In this document: in pieces, positions 6,132 to 12,720 of the stretch
Position numbering within the stretch: the first letter of the stretch is position 1
Layout: the number at the start of each line of letters is the position of its first letter
Assembly: GCA_031266115.1 (NCBI GenBank)
Contig: JAISBQ010000301.1
Location: 1-15,232, forward strand
Reading direction: 5' to 3'
Source of the DNA: Bifidobacteriaceae bacterium
GTDB taxonomy: Bacteria > Actinomycetota > Actinomycetes > Actinomycetales > WQXJ01
Length of the DNA: 15,232 bases
Notes under the pieces: generated by a model
Database searches by the model: none
What the model saw: the letters and a program-made list of their open reading frames with translations, nothing else
What the model was told of the DNA's origin: nothing
Translations under genes and position numbers: made by a program

Positions 6132-7775
6132 ATGGAGCCCCCGGCAGCGATCGCTGTACTTGCGACCGTGGTGCTGTGTTTGGGGTATCTGCTCCCACAG
6201 TTTGTCCGCGAGAAGCAAGACGTGGTCGAAGCGGCAAATGAGGCGCGCAGCGTCTGGGGTGCACGGGTGATCGGGCGGGCAAGGCCGCGCGTCTCAGGTC
6301 CGTCGACCCGCGCGCTCCTGCCGCCAGCGGCCACGAAAGGGACCCTTGAGATGCACAGGCCAGTGACGCCGCGACCTTCGTCCCCCCGAGCCCTGGGTGC
6401 CGCTCCCCCACTGAGGGCCGCCGATGGCGCTCCCTCCTCCTCCGGCAGTGGCCCCGCGTCGACCAGGCACGCCGGTCGGGACGGCCGCGGGGATGCCCGT
6501 GGGGCGGCTGACGGAGTTGCCCGTGGGGTGGGTTCTGGGGTGGGGACAGGTTCGATCCGCGAGGCAACTGCCGGGGCATCTGGCAGGCGGGCCGAGGGTC
6601 GGATACCTGCGTCGGACCAGGTGGTCAGCCAGGCGGGGCTGTCGGCGACGTCGGTGCATCCGAGCGCGCAGCGCGGCGTTTCGGCCAGATCTGAACGTGG
6701 CGGACGGCAGACCTCTATGCGTGGCGGACAGCAGGCCCCTGCACGCGGCGGACAGTCAGGCCGAGGGCGTATCGCCGGTGCCCACGGAATCCAACACGTG
6801 CCGGAGAGGTCAGCACTGGCTCAATCGGGGTTACCGGCTCCGTCGGGGGCACTGGGTGGATCGGTGCGGACCGGTATCCCACGTGCGGTGCTGGAGCGTC
6901 GCGCGCATGCAGCTCGTTGTCGGGCAGCGCTCACCGGGTCATTGGCTCTGGTCGCGGTGGTGGGTTGGGTTCTCGTGGGATTCGGGCAGGTGTTCGTGTG
7001 GGCTCCGACCATCCCCACGGTTGCCGTGGCCGGTGCGGTGGTAGCTGGACGCCGGGTTGCGCTCGCCCAGGCGCGGGTCGACATTGCCCGCTACGGGCGC
7101 GTTTCCTCCGCTCAGGCGCGAGCCCGGGCCGCCGGGGCCGTGGAGCGTGCGGCGGATGGGCGAGGGCCGGCATCGTCGGCGCGTCTGCCCGCTCCCGTCG
7201 CGATCACCCAGGCAGAACTCGGCGCGGTCCTGCTCGCGGAGGGCGTCGACACCGACGGTCTGGAGTTGGTGCTGGACGCCGGCGATTCGATTCACGACGC
7301 CGATGCTCGCCACGAGACGGGCGAGCTGGCTATGCGGGGCGGTCGGCCGACGCCGGGCTTGAGCGGAGCTGCGCGGGGCGCTGACGCCATCGCTGGCGCG
7401 GCGACTCAGTCCGGGGCGCTGGCTGGGGTGCACGGGGCTGCGGCTGCGCCGCGTGGTGTGGACCCCACGAAGGCGAAGGGAATGCCAACGGGGCAGGCCG
7501 AGGCGCAGGTCGCTGGCGCCCACCACGATCGAGGCTGGATGCCGCCGCATGTCCCGGCGCCCGCCTATACTCTGCGTGAGCAGGCGGAACGGCGAGAACC
7601 CAAGCCCTTGACCGAGGCGGACTACGAGGCTGCCCGCGACGCAGCCAGCCGTCTGACCTCGGCCGGTCCCAGCGAGACGGGCATGATCGCGTTGCCGCCG
7701 CGCGTCATCTTCGGCGAGTCCGCGATCGACATCGACACGGCGATCATGAAGCGCGGGGCCTCCGGCAGCCGCTAG
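6132..7775 (+). CDS. SepX/GlpR-like divisome membrane protein
   Basis: A 547-residue protein not recognisable from an enzyme motif. Topology: one transmembrane helix at residues 5-22, a charged exit LPQFVREKQDVVEAA, then EARSVWGARVIGRA (37-50). A long Gly/Ala/Arg/Ser-rich disordered linker (about 50-250) follows, then two helices (about 266-287 and 289-307), then a basic tail rich in Ala/Arg. This layout, and the position after galU and rimJ, fit the actinobacterial SepX (Streptomyces) / GlpR (Corynebacterium) family. Those proteins are membrane receptors at the Z-ring that bind SepF or the MoeA-like Glp. The 37-50 segment resembles the conserved juxtamembrane motif (..DRFS..MRVL..). No Shine-Dalgarno precedes the ATG; TAGCGT at 6118-6123 suggests a leaderless start. 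The linker DNA contains short GGCGGACAG-type repeats near 6700-6760. Confidence 0.7.
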   Translation: MEPPAAIAVLATVVLCLGYLLPQFVREKQDVVEAANEARSVWGARVIGRARPRVSGPSTRALLPPAATKGTLEMHRPVTPRPSSPRALGAAPPLRAADGAPSSSGSGPASTRHAGRDGRGDARGAADGVARGVGSGVGTGSIREATAGASGRRAEGRIPASDQVVSQAGLSATSVHPSAQRGVSARSERGGRQTSMRGGQQAPARGGQSGRGRIAGAHGIQHVPERSALAQSGLPAPSGALGGSVRTGIPRAVLERRAHAARCRAALTGSLALVAVVGWVLVGFGQVFVWAPTIPTVAVAGAVVAGRRVALAQARVDIARYGRVSSAQARARAAGAVERAADGRGPASSARLPAPVAITQAELGAVLLAEGVDTDGLELVLDAGDSIHDADARHETGELAMRGGRPTPGLSGAARGADAIAGAATQSGALAGVHGAAAAPRGVDPTKAKGMPTGQAEAQVAGAHHDRGWMPPHVPAPAYTLREQAERREPKPLTEADYEAARDAASRLTSAGPSETGMIALPPRVIFGESAIDIDTAIMKRGASGSR

Positions 7776-7789
7776 CCGGCTCACCCGAT

Positions 7790-7854
7790 CGCCGAGCCCG
7801 AGCTTTCGGGTAGCGAATCCGCCCTCCCGGGAACTCAAACCCTCAACTCGGTGG
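7790..7854 (-). repeat. 65-bp palindromic repeat, family 1, copy C
   Basis: Reads CGCCGAGCCCGAG to CTCAACTCGGTGG on the plus strand, which is the family-1 unit in reverse orientation. It starts 15 bases after the SepX/GlpR-like stop. Its TTCGGG and AACTCAA blocks line up with the same positions in copy D. Confidence 0.75.
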
Positions 7855-7873
7855 CCTGTGAGGCTCCTAGTGG

Positions 7874-7938
7874 CGTCGAGCCCGAGCCTTCGGGTCGTGG
7901 ATCCGGATGTTTGGGGACTCGAAGGCTCAACTCGGCGG
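7874..7938 (-). repeat. 65-bp palindromic repeat, family 1, copy D
   Basis: Reverse-oriented unit ending GGCTCAACTCGGCGG. Its reverse complement is nearly identical to copy A over 50 bases, including the central GGATCCACGACCCGAA. Confidence 0.85.
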
Positions 7939-7973
7939 TGGTCTTCGGTGCCGGACACCTGGGAGGCCGGTGG

Positions 7974-7979
7974 TAGCCT
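7974..7979 (+). promoter_or_regulatory. Putative -10 box of the tRNA-Ala gene
   Basis: TAGCCT fits TANNNT and lies 15 bases before the mature 5' end of the tRNA. No clear -35 hexamer is visible. Confidence 0.35.
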
Positions 7980-7994
7980 TGTCCCTGCTTTCGT

Positions 7995-8070
7995 GGGGCT
8001 GTGGCGCAATTGGTAGCGCACCTCGGTCGCATCGAGGGGGTTGAGGGTTCGAGTCCCTTCAGCTCCACCA
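7995..8070 (+). tRNA. tRNA-Ala (anticodon CGC)
   Basis: A complete cloverleaf of 73 bases plus an encoded CCA. The acceptor stem GGGGCTG pairs with CAGCTCC and includes the G3-U70 pair that identifies alanine tRNAs. The D arm is GCGC/GCGC, the anticodon stem CCTCG/CGAGG with loop GTCGCAT (anticodon CGC, reading GCG), and the T arm has TTCGAGT as its loop. It marks the right edge of the conserved block; everything after it up to 14193 looks accessory. Confidence 0.95.
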
Positions 8071-8071
8071 T

Positions 8072-8100
8072 GAGGGCGAGGGTATGCCCGTGAGGCCCTC
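8072..8100 (+). terminator. Hairpin after tRNA-Ala
   Basis: GAGGGC (8072-8077) pairs with GCCCTC (8095-8100), with an inner GGG/CCC stem around TATG. It begins two bases after CCA. No T-run follows, so this is a positional inference. Confidence 0.4.
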
Positions 8101-8360
8101 GCAAATGAGCCCTGACCAGCAAAGATATCGATTTCGCCTTGTGGCGCCCAGCTTTGGGTGAGTGCGTCTTGACCGCACATTGGGCACAAATTGGGCACGG
8201 CGTCGGCGCAGGCCGTGTGCGGGGAACAGAACCAAGACCATCACGATCGGTGTCCGCCGCATCGGCGACCGACGAATCGCTCTCGTGCCGCCGTCAGGAG
8301 GTGGAGGGCCCGCCGCCCAGCGTGGGCGAGCTTTCGCGCACTCCCGCGCAGACCGAACAG

Positions 8361-8445
8361 ATCGAGCGCGAGGTTTGGCACACCATCTCGGCGTCCAGCG
8401 GCCAGATTCGGTCCCGGAAGTGCGCCAAACCTCGCGCGCGATCAC
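8361..8445 (+). repeat. 85-bp palindromic repeat, family 2, copy 1
   Basis: Left arm ATCGAGCGCGAGGTTTGGC and right arm GTGCGCCAAACCTCGCGCGC are inverted repeats of about 20 bp. Copy 2 at 9424-9508 has the same length, orientation and internal GGCGTCCA block. Confidence 0.88.
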
Positions 8446-8469
8446 TGAAAGGCTTGGGGACCTGCCTCC

Positions 8470-8489
8470 AAGTGCGCCAAACCTCGCGC
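8470..8489 (+). repeat. Solitary right arm of repeat family 2
   Basis: AAGTGCGCCAAACCTCGCGC, identical to the right arm of copy 1 (8419-8438), without a left arm nearby. It is a decayed or partial copy. Confidence 0.75.
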
Positions 8490-8635
8490 AGGATGCGCCA
8501 ATCGTGAGACCTGGCCGATTCGACCTCGCCTCCGGCACGGATGCTGGCCGCATCCCGAGGTTGACCTGGTGGCACGCCGCCGGAGGTGGCGGGAAGCCCG
8601 CGGCGGCTCGTAGCGTGCATGCTGCCCTGCGGACG

Positions 8636-8652
8636 CCTTACACTGTGTAAGG
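8636..8652 (+). promoter_or_regulatory. Operator/promoter of the AbrB-VapC operon
   Basis: CCTTACAC-T-GTGTAAGG is a perfect 8-bp-arm palindrome. It contains TACACT (8639-8644), a good -10 hexamer, 22 bases before the antitoxin ATG. An operator covering the -10 is what an autorepressing AbrB-type antitoxin would use; binding is inferred. Confidence 0.7.
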
Positions 8653-8666
8653 AAACGGGAGGGGCG

Positions 8667-8912
8667 ATGCCGACAGCCACGATGACCACGAAGGGCCAGA
8701 TCACGGTGCCGGCCGAAGTGCGGGCACGCCTCGGGTTGGAAGCCGGCACCAAAGTCGTTTTTACTGAGTCCGACGGCGGATATCTCCTGTCCGTCAAGGG
8801 AGTGACAGGAGCGAGCCTTGCCGGCATCATCCCCAAGCCGCCCACGCCTGTGTCGCTGGAAGACATGGAGCGTGGTATCGCGGCGGGCGCGGTCGAGGGA
8901 GCCCGCTTGTGA
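8667..8912 (+). CDS. vapB: AbrB/MazE-type antitoxin
   Basis: An 81-residue protein with the AbrB/SpoVT swapped-hairpin DNA-binding domain at its N-terminus: MTTKGQITVPAEVRARLGLEAGTKVVF. The tail SLEDMERGIAAGAVEGARL would wrap the toxin. The ATG at 8667 is chosen because GGGAGGGG (8657-8664) lies just upstream and because it gives the family's usual start; the reading frame is open further 5' but without homology. The stop overlaps the toxin start (GTGA). It should repress its own promoter through the palindrome at 8636-8652. The module is bracketed by direct copies of the 85-bp repeat. Confidence 0.92.
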   Translation: MPTATMTTKGQITVPAEVRARLGLEAGTKVVFTESDGGYLLSVKGVTGASLAGIIPKPPTPVSLEDMERGIAAGAVEGARL

Positions 8913-9313
8913 TCGGTTTGGACACCAACGTGATTGTGCGGCACCTCGCGGATGATGATCCGGACCAGTCGCCCAGAGCGCATGCCCTCTTCGATTCTCT
9001 GTCCGCCGCCAGGCCAGGATTCATCTCACTGGTTGCCCTGATCGAAACCTATTGGGTCTTGCGTGCGTCTTATCGGTTATCGAGGGATGAGGCGAACGCC
9101 GCTGTTGCAGGACTTCTGAGGGCGTATGACATTGTCGTTGAAGCGGACGATGACGCCGCGGCGGCTCTGCGGTTGGCCGAACGAACCGGTGCTGACTTGG
9201 CGGACTGCATGATCCACGTCGCCGGCGCACGGCGAGGGTGCCGGGTCACGTATACCTTCGATTCCAAGGCCGCTCGACTGGACGGCATGGATCTCCCGCC
9301 ATCCTGCGAATAG
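8909..9313 (+). CDS. vapC: VapC-type PIN-domain RNase toxin
   Basis: A 134-residue PIN protein: MIGLDTNVIVRHL gives D5, LVALIETYWVL gives E46, ADLADCMIH gives D99 (with D96 nearby), and YTFDSKAARLDGM gives D118. All four acidic catalytic positions are present, so it looks active. It belongs to the PIN group usually paired with AbrB-type antitoxins and is unlike the FitB-type VapC earlier in the window. Translation starts at GTG 8909, overlapping the antitoxin stop by four bases. The likely target is a structured RNA such as a tRNA; that is family knowledge, not visible here. Confidence 0.93.
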   Translation: MIGLDTNVIVRHLADDDPDQSPRAHALFDSLSAARPGFISLVALIETYWVLRASYRLSRDEANAAVAGLLRAYDIVVEADDDAAAALRLAERTGADLADCMIHVAGARRGCRVTYTFDSKAARLDGMDLPPSCE

Positions 9314-9655
9314 CTCGGAGCGTTGACTCTCGCCACCGGATGGTCGCCACGATGACGCCGCGCTTCGGGTCGCTCCTGCGATTGGCGATCTGCGTCATCG
9401 TCGGTCCGACACGGGCCAAGCGAATCGAGCGCGAGGTTTGGCGCACCATTGTGGCGTCCAAGCGCCAGAGCTGGCCTCGAAAGTGCGCCAAACCTCACGC
9501 TGGATCACCGGTGCCATGCCCACGAGGTGAGGTTCAGTGGCGTCGGCTCCGGCCGACCCGTGCCCAAGCTCCCCGGTGCCGGTGTCACGGGCGGATGCAC
9601 AACGCGGAATCGCGGCCGGCGCGACCTGCGGATCGCTCGACTTCGCTGCCTACCC
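9314..9655. other. Intergenic stretch containing family-2 repeat copy 2
   Basis: Apart from the 85-bp repeat at 9424-9508 I see no gene, RNA or convincing terminator. The two flanking genes converge here. Confidence 0.6.
9424..9508 (+). repeat. 85-bp palindromic repeat, family 2, copy 2
   Basis: Starts ATCGAGCGCGAGGTTTGGC and ends GTGCGCCAAACCTCACGC plus TGGATCAC. It is the same length and orientation as copy 1, about 1.06 kb away, on the other side of the AbrB-VapC operon. Confidence 0.88.
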
Positions 9656-9913
9656 CTACCGCTCCCAACCGAGGAGGTCTCCCGGTTGACAGTCCAGCGC
9701 CTCACACAGCGCGGCCAGCGTGGAGAAACGGATGGCACGGGCGTGACCATTCTTGAGGATTGAGACGTTGGCTAGGGTCATGTCGACCCGCTCTGCCAGC
9801 GCGGTCATGGTCATTCCTCGGGCCTCGAGAACGCCCGCCAGCCGGACGACTATCCGCCCGTTGTCGGCGATCGGGGACGGGACGTCATCGTCCGCGGGTT
9901 TGCGCCTGGCCAT
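9656..9913 (-). CDS. XRE-family HTH transcriptional regulator
   Basis: An 85-residue Cro/CI-type regulator. The helix-turn-helix spans about residues 36-58 (MTALAERVDMTLANVSILKN). It is followed by the conserved C-terminal helix and ending STLAALCEALDCQPGDLLGW, typical of the small YozG-like regulators encoded next to DUF2975 membrane proteins. Its ATG overlaps the upstream DUF2975 stop (TGATG), and it has no separate promoter. It probably represses the operon by binding the palindrome at 10613-10631. The membrane partner may modulate its activity, but the signal is unknown. Confidence 0.92.
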   Translation of the reverse strand: MARRKPADDDVPSPIADNGRIVVRLAGVLEARGMTMTALAERVDMTLANVSILKNGHARAIRFSTLAALCEALDCQPGDLLGWER

Positions 9914-10587
9914 CAAACCAACCCCTCGGTATCCGCCCGAAGGCGTACTCCTTGTTGAAAGACGACCGCTATCACCATGATGCTGAGGCCAACAAAGAAC
10001 GGCGTGAGCGAAATATCGACCGACCACCAGGCCAGCGGCGCCAGGACGGCGCTTGATGCGACGGCCGCTGTGGCCACCATGTGGATGGCCGTGACCAGGA
10101 TCCACCCGCCTATCAGCGTGAACGCCAGTGCATACAGGCGGGTGACGTTGCGTGGCTCGAAGGGATCGCCGCGGCGGATAGTGCGGACAATACTGATGAG
10201 AATGGCGAACGCGCCAATCAGGATGATCGATCCCAGAATGGCTGTTCCCACGGTAGCGATAATCTCGGCGATTCCTGTGCGAGCAAGGGTGATCTGCGCC
10301 GTTGTTGTGGGGGTCAAGTACACGCCGGCCACGTGCGCGGTGTCGCCAGAGGGGATAGCGGCACTGTTGCCGTAGACGGCCTTGATTCCCGCCTCGGTCA
10401 GTGGGAGGACAAGGCGATTGGCCTCGCCCGTCAACCGAATCATGTCCCCAGGAGTACCGGGCGGGTCATCCTGATGGGCCAATCCGGCCAGCGGCGCGAC
10501 GATCCCGGCGAGTGCCTGGACGCCGATCGAGGCCCACAGGATCCCCTCGAACGTCCATGCAAGCGCGGCGCGCGATCCGATGCGCAT
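9913..10587 (-). CDS. DUF2975 family membrane protein
   Basis: A 224-residue integral membrane protein with four predicted helices, at about residues 9-32, 112-137, 149-172 and 190-212. A large extracytoplasmic loop separates the first two. The motif RRGDPFEPRNVTRLYALAF after helix 2 and the ending FQQGVRLRADTEGLV identify DUF2975. The start is the ATG at 10587 with AAGGAGG five bases upstream; longer in-frame extensions lack a ribosome site and would overlap the promoter. It is the first gene of a two-gene operon with the XRE regulator. The function is unknown; such pairs are generally viewed as membrane-linked regulatory switches. Confidence 0.88.
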   Translation of the reverse strand: MRIGSRAALAWTFEGILWASIGVQALAGIVAPLAGLAHQDDPPGTPGDMIRLTGEANRLVLPLTEAGIKAVYGNSAAIPSGDTAHVAGVYLTPTTTAQITLARTGIAEIIATVGTAILGSIILIGAFAILISIVRTIRRGDPFEPRNVTRLYALAFTLIGGWILVTAIHMVATAAVASSAVLAPLAWWSVDISLTPFFVGLSIMVIAVVFQQGVRLRADTEGLV

Positions 10588-10612
10588 GACAACCTCCTTA
10601 TCGATCGTCGAT

Positions 10613-10631
10613 GTTATCGCTAAACGATAAC
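10613..10631 (-). promoter_or_regulatory. Operator palindrome of the DUF2975-XRE operon
   Basis: GTTATCG-CTAAA-CGATAAC, perfect 7-bp arms with a 5-base centre, 26 bases upstream of the DUF2975 ATG. Size and symmetry suit a dimeric XRE repressor; a further CGATAA half-site occurs on the minus strand near 10600. Confidence 0.65.
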
Positions 10632-10692
10632 CACCGGAATCGCGCCCGTCAACGCGCACCCTCGGCGCCGGAACAGGGCGGACGCCGCCAGT

Positions 10693-10734
10693 CCCGGGCA
10701 AGCCGCACAAGCCGCACAAGCCGAGCTGCCCGGG
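10693..10734. repeat. Short inverted repeat enclosing a CACAAGCCG tandem
   Basis: CCCGGGCA and TGCCCGGG (8-bp arms) enclose two and a half copies of a nine-base unit (GCACAAGCC). It lies between the divergent DUF2975 and Ig-like genes. Confidence 0.5.
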
Positions 10735-10762
10735 TGGGCCGCGGCGGCCGAGCGCGCCGCGC

Positions 10763-10768
10763 TACGCT
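10763..10768 (+). promoter_or_regulatory. Putative -10 box of the secreted Ig-like gene
   Basis: TACGCT (TANNNT) lies 39 bases before the ATG, giving a leader of about 30 bases. It is the same hexamer as before galU. No clear -35. Confidence 0.35.
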
Positions 10769-10807
10769 GGCGGACGCCCCACTCGCCTCAGATCACCGGA
10801 GATCGCC

Positions 10808-12355
10808 ATGATCGGGAATCCGCACCTCACTATCCCCCGCACGGTGGCGGCCCTCGCGGTCGCCTGCGGTCTCGCCCTGGGAGGGTCGCTGGCGGGATTG
10901 GTCCCAGCATGGGCGGTCGACCCGCCGGGCGTGCCCCTTCCGGACGGCACCTACGCCTTCAACGGCGGTACGGCGGTGTCGATGAACGACCGATGGTTCT
11001 TCGAAGGTGCCGTGGGGGTGGAACTGGTGGGTGGCACCGCCCGCCTCGTCGGCGACTGCTTGCCCTACGGATCGGGTGGCTACACGGCGACACCCGATGG
11101 GACCTGGGCCTTCGCTGTGGGCACCATGTCACTCAAGGGTTGCCTACCCAACGCCTCGTTCCTTGCCAGTCCGGGCCTGGCCGCACTCACGCAGGCGACA
11201 ACGTGGCAACTGGTTTCCGGGCCAGCACCCCAGGCCGGATCGGGGAGTCCCGATTCTGGAACCAACGACACGCCATCGCGGGTGGACATCGTGGTCACTG
11301 GGCCGCAGGGCTCGTTTGGCCTGACTCGGACACCGATGGAGGTGGGACCGGTGCTGGCGGGAGATCCAGCCGCGATCCCGGCGATGGAGGGACGATGGCG
11401 CGTGGAATCGATCGAACGGCCATGGCCAGCCCAGGGCACGCAGGTTGGTCCTTACATCTGGACGGTCGCCATCGCATCGACCAATTCCCTGTTGCTGCCC
11501 GATGGCGGCTACGTATGGTTCGTCGCGACGCCATCGGGCGCGTTTCACCGGCCTTCCGGGCAGCGGGGTCCGGCTGTTCCTATGGCCTTGCCGCACATGG
11601 TGGGCGTTCACAACGAATACAGCGAACTCTCGCGGGTCCTGTCCGCGGCCGATCATTGGGAGATGCCGAGCGACGGGACTCTCGTATTTGTCGGAGGAGG
11701 CTATCGCGTTGTGCTCGCCCGACCGGACGCAGGGAACCGCGCGTTCGGTGTGGGAAAGGTCAAGCCGGCCGTCACCACTGTGCGCGTGGGCGTCGGCCAG
11801 ACGGTCCGAGTGCCCATTGCCGCTGAACCGCTCGCGCCGCGGGCCGCCGCCACGGCTGCGTTGACCTGGAAGAACTCCCGTGGCGCGGTGGCCCGAGTGA
11901 CCATTGGCGCGGGCAAGAAACGCGCCACGAAGACCGGGATGGTGACGGTGCCGATGAACATGGGCACGGCTGCACGGGTCAAAGTCACTGGCATCAAGGC
12001 CGGCACCTCGACGCTGGCATTCACAGCGGCGTCCGGCGCCAAGGCGGCGGTGAAGATCGTCGTGGTCAATCGCCCTATCCGTCCCACGAGGGTGACGATT
12101 TCCACGCATCGCCAGCAGGAGGCATGGATGACCCACGACGACGGCACGCGGGTTTGGAACCTCGACGCCACCGCCCGCCCGGCCAAGTCAGCCGGCGCTG
12201 TGCCGGAATGGTCCTCGTCGGCACCGTCAATTGCGTCGGTGGACTCGACGGGCCTGGTGACACTTGCCACGGGCGCCGGAGACTACACGGGATCCGTCAC
12301 CATCACCGCCACTGTTGGCACACTCAAGGCCTCGTACACCCTGCCGACGCCGTAG
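10808..12355 (+). CDS. Secreted protein with two C-terminal Ig-like (Big) domains
   Basis: A 515-residue exported protein. A signal peptide with a basic start and hydrophobic core (RTVAALAVACGLALGGSLAG) ends in AWA at 34-36, so cleavage is expected after A36. Residues 37-315 form a domain I do not recognise, with many aromatic/Gly strands and two cysteines (84, 112) that could pair. Residues about 321-421 and 426-513 look like bacterial Ig-like domains; the second has the Big_2 hallmark WSSSAPSIASVDSTGLVTL. There is no LPXTG motif or C-terminal helix, so it is probably secreted or held non-covalently. GGAG lies six bases before the ATG. A ligand-binding or adhesive role is inferred only from the domains. 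Confidence 0.8.
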   Translation: MIGNPHLTIPRTVAALAVACGLALGGSLAGLVPAWAVDPPGVPLPDGTYAFNGGTAVSMNDRWFFEGAVGVELVGGTARLVGDCLPYGSGGYTATPDGTWAFAVGTMSLKGCLPNASFLASPGLAALTQATTWQLVSGPAPQAGSGSPDSGTNDTPSRVDIVVTGPQGSFGLTRTPMEVGPVLAGDPAAIPAMEGRWRVESIERPWPAQGTQVGPYIWTVAIASTNSLLLPDGGYVWFVATPSGAFHRPSGQRGPAVPMALPHMVGVHNEYSELSRVLSAADHWEMPSDGTLVFVGGGYRVVLARPDAGNRAFGVGKVKPAVTTVRVGVGQTVRVPIAAEPLAPRAAATAALTWKNSRGAVARVTIGAGKKRATKTGMVTVPMNMGTAARVKVTGIKAGTSTLAFTAASGAKAAVKIVVVNRPIRPTRVTISTHRQQEAWMTHDDGTRVWNLDATARPAKSAGAVPEWSSSAPSIASVDSTGLVTLATGAGDYTGSVTITATVGTLKASYTLPTP

Positions 12356-12401
12356 CGATGGCACCGCCAAACATCGACATGTGTTCCCGCAGTAGCGTCT
12401 G

Positions 12402-12421
12402 AGGCCCCTTGGTAGGGCTTT
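12402..12421 (+). terminator. Weak hairpin after the secreted Ig-like gene
   Basis: AGGCCC (12402-12407) can pair with GGGCTT (12415-12420), including a G-T pair, over a seven-base loop, followed by TGTGTG. It lies about 45 bases past the stop. Confidence 0.4.
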
Positions 12422-12584
12422 GTGTGTGATGGGCGAAGGCGCTGTTGGGGCCGGTCGAGTGTCCCACGATGTGACGTCATCGTCCGTTGTTCCCGCTGGC
12501 CGTGGTGAGTACACGCGTGCTGTGGGGTCACGGGCCATCTGGGCGCGGGATAAGGCCGGTCCAGACGGCTCAGGCGGCGTGGAC

Positions 12585-12637
12585 TGGTCGGAAACGTACC
12601 GAGATTTGCTGCGATGAAATCTCGGTACGTTTCGGAC
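12585..12637 (+). repeat. 53-bp palindromic repeat, family 3, copy 1
   Basis: GTCGGAAACGTACCGAGATTT and its near-perfect reverse complement, ending AAATCTCGGTACGTTTCGGAC, are separated by a short loop. One mismatch interrupts a stem of about 20 bp. Confidence 0.88.
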
Positions 12638-12720
12638 GCACGGGCCGTGCCTCTCGATCTGGTGGCAACCGTGTGACCTGGGTGAACACTCGAGCGGATC
12701 TGGTGGGCGAGTGGCATGGA

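Larger units (their letters stand above)
8101..8635. other. Gene-poor stretch between tRNA and AbrB-VapC
   Basis: Open frames here have no recognisable domain and run through the tRNA or the repeats. The only structure I see is the 85-bp repeat at 8361-8445 and a solitary repeat arm at 8470-8489. No integrase or attachment-site copy of the tRNA 3' end was found. Confidence 0.6.

Noticed and set aside
6939..8198. 419-codon minus-strand frame
   Set aside because: It runs through the tRNA-Ala and two palindromic repeats and has no recognisable motif.
8120..8360. Possible integrase remnant next to the tRNA
   Set aside because: I considered the minus frame containing RRRAQFVPNVRS as an integrase tail, but there is no catalytic Arg-His-Tyr motif or any second family feature.
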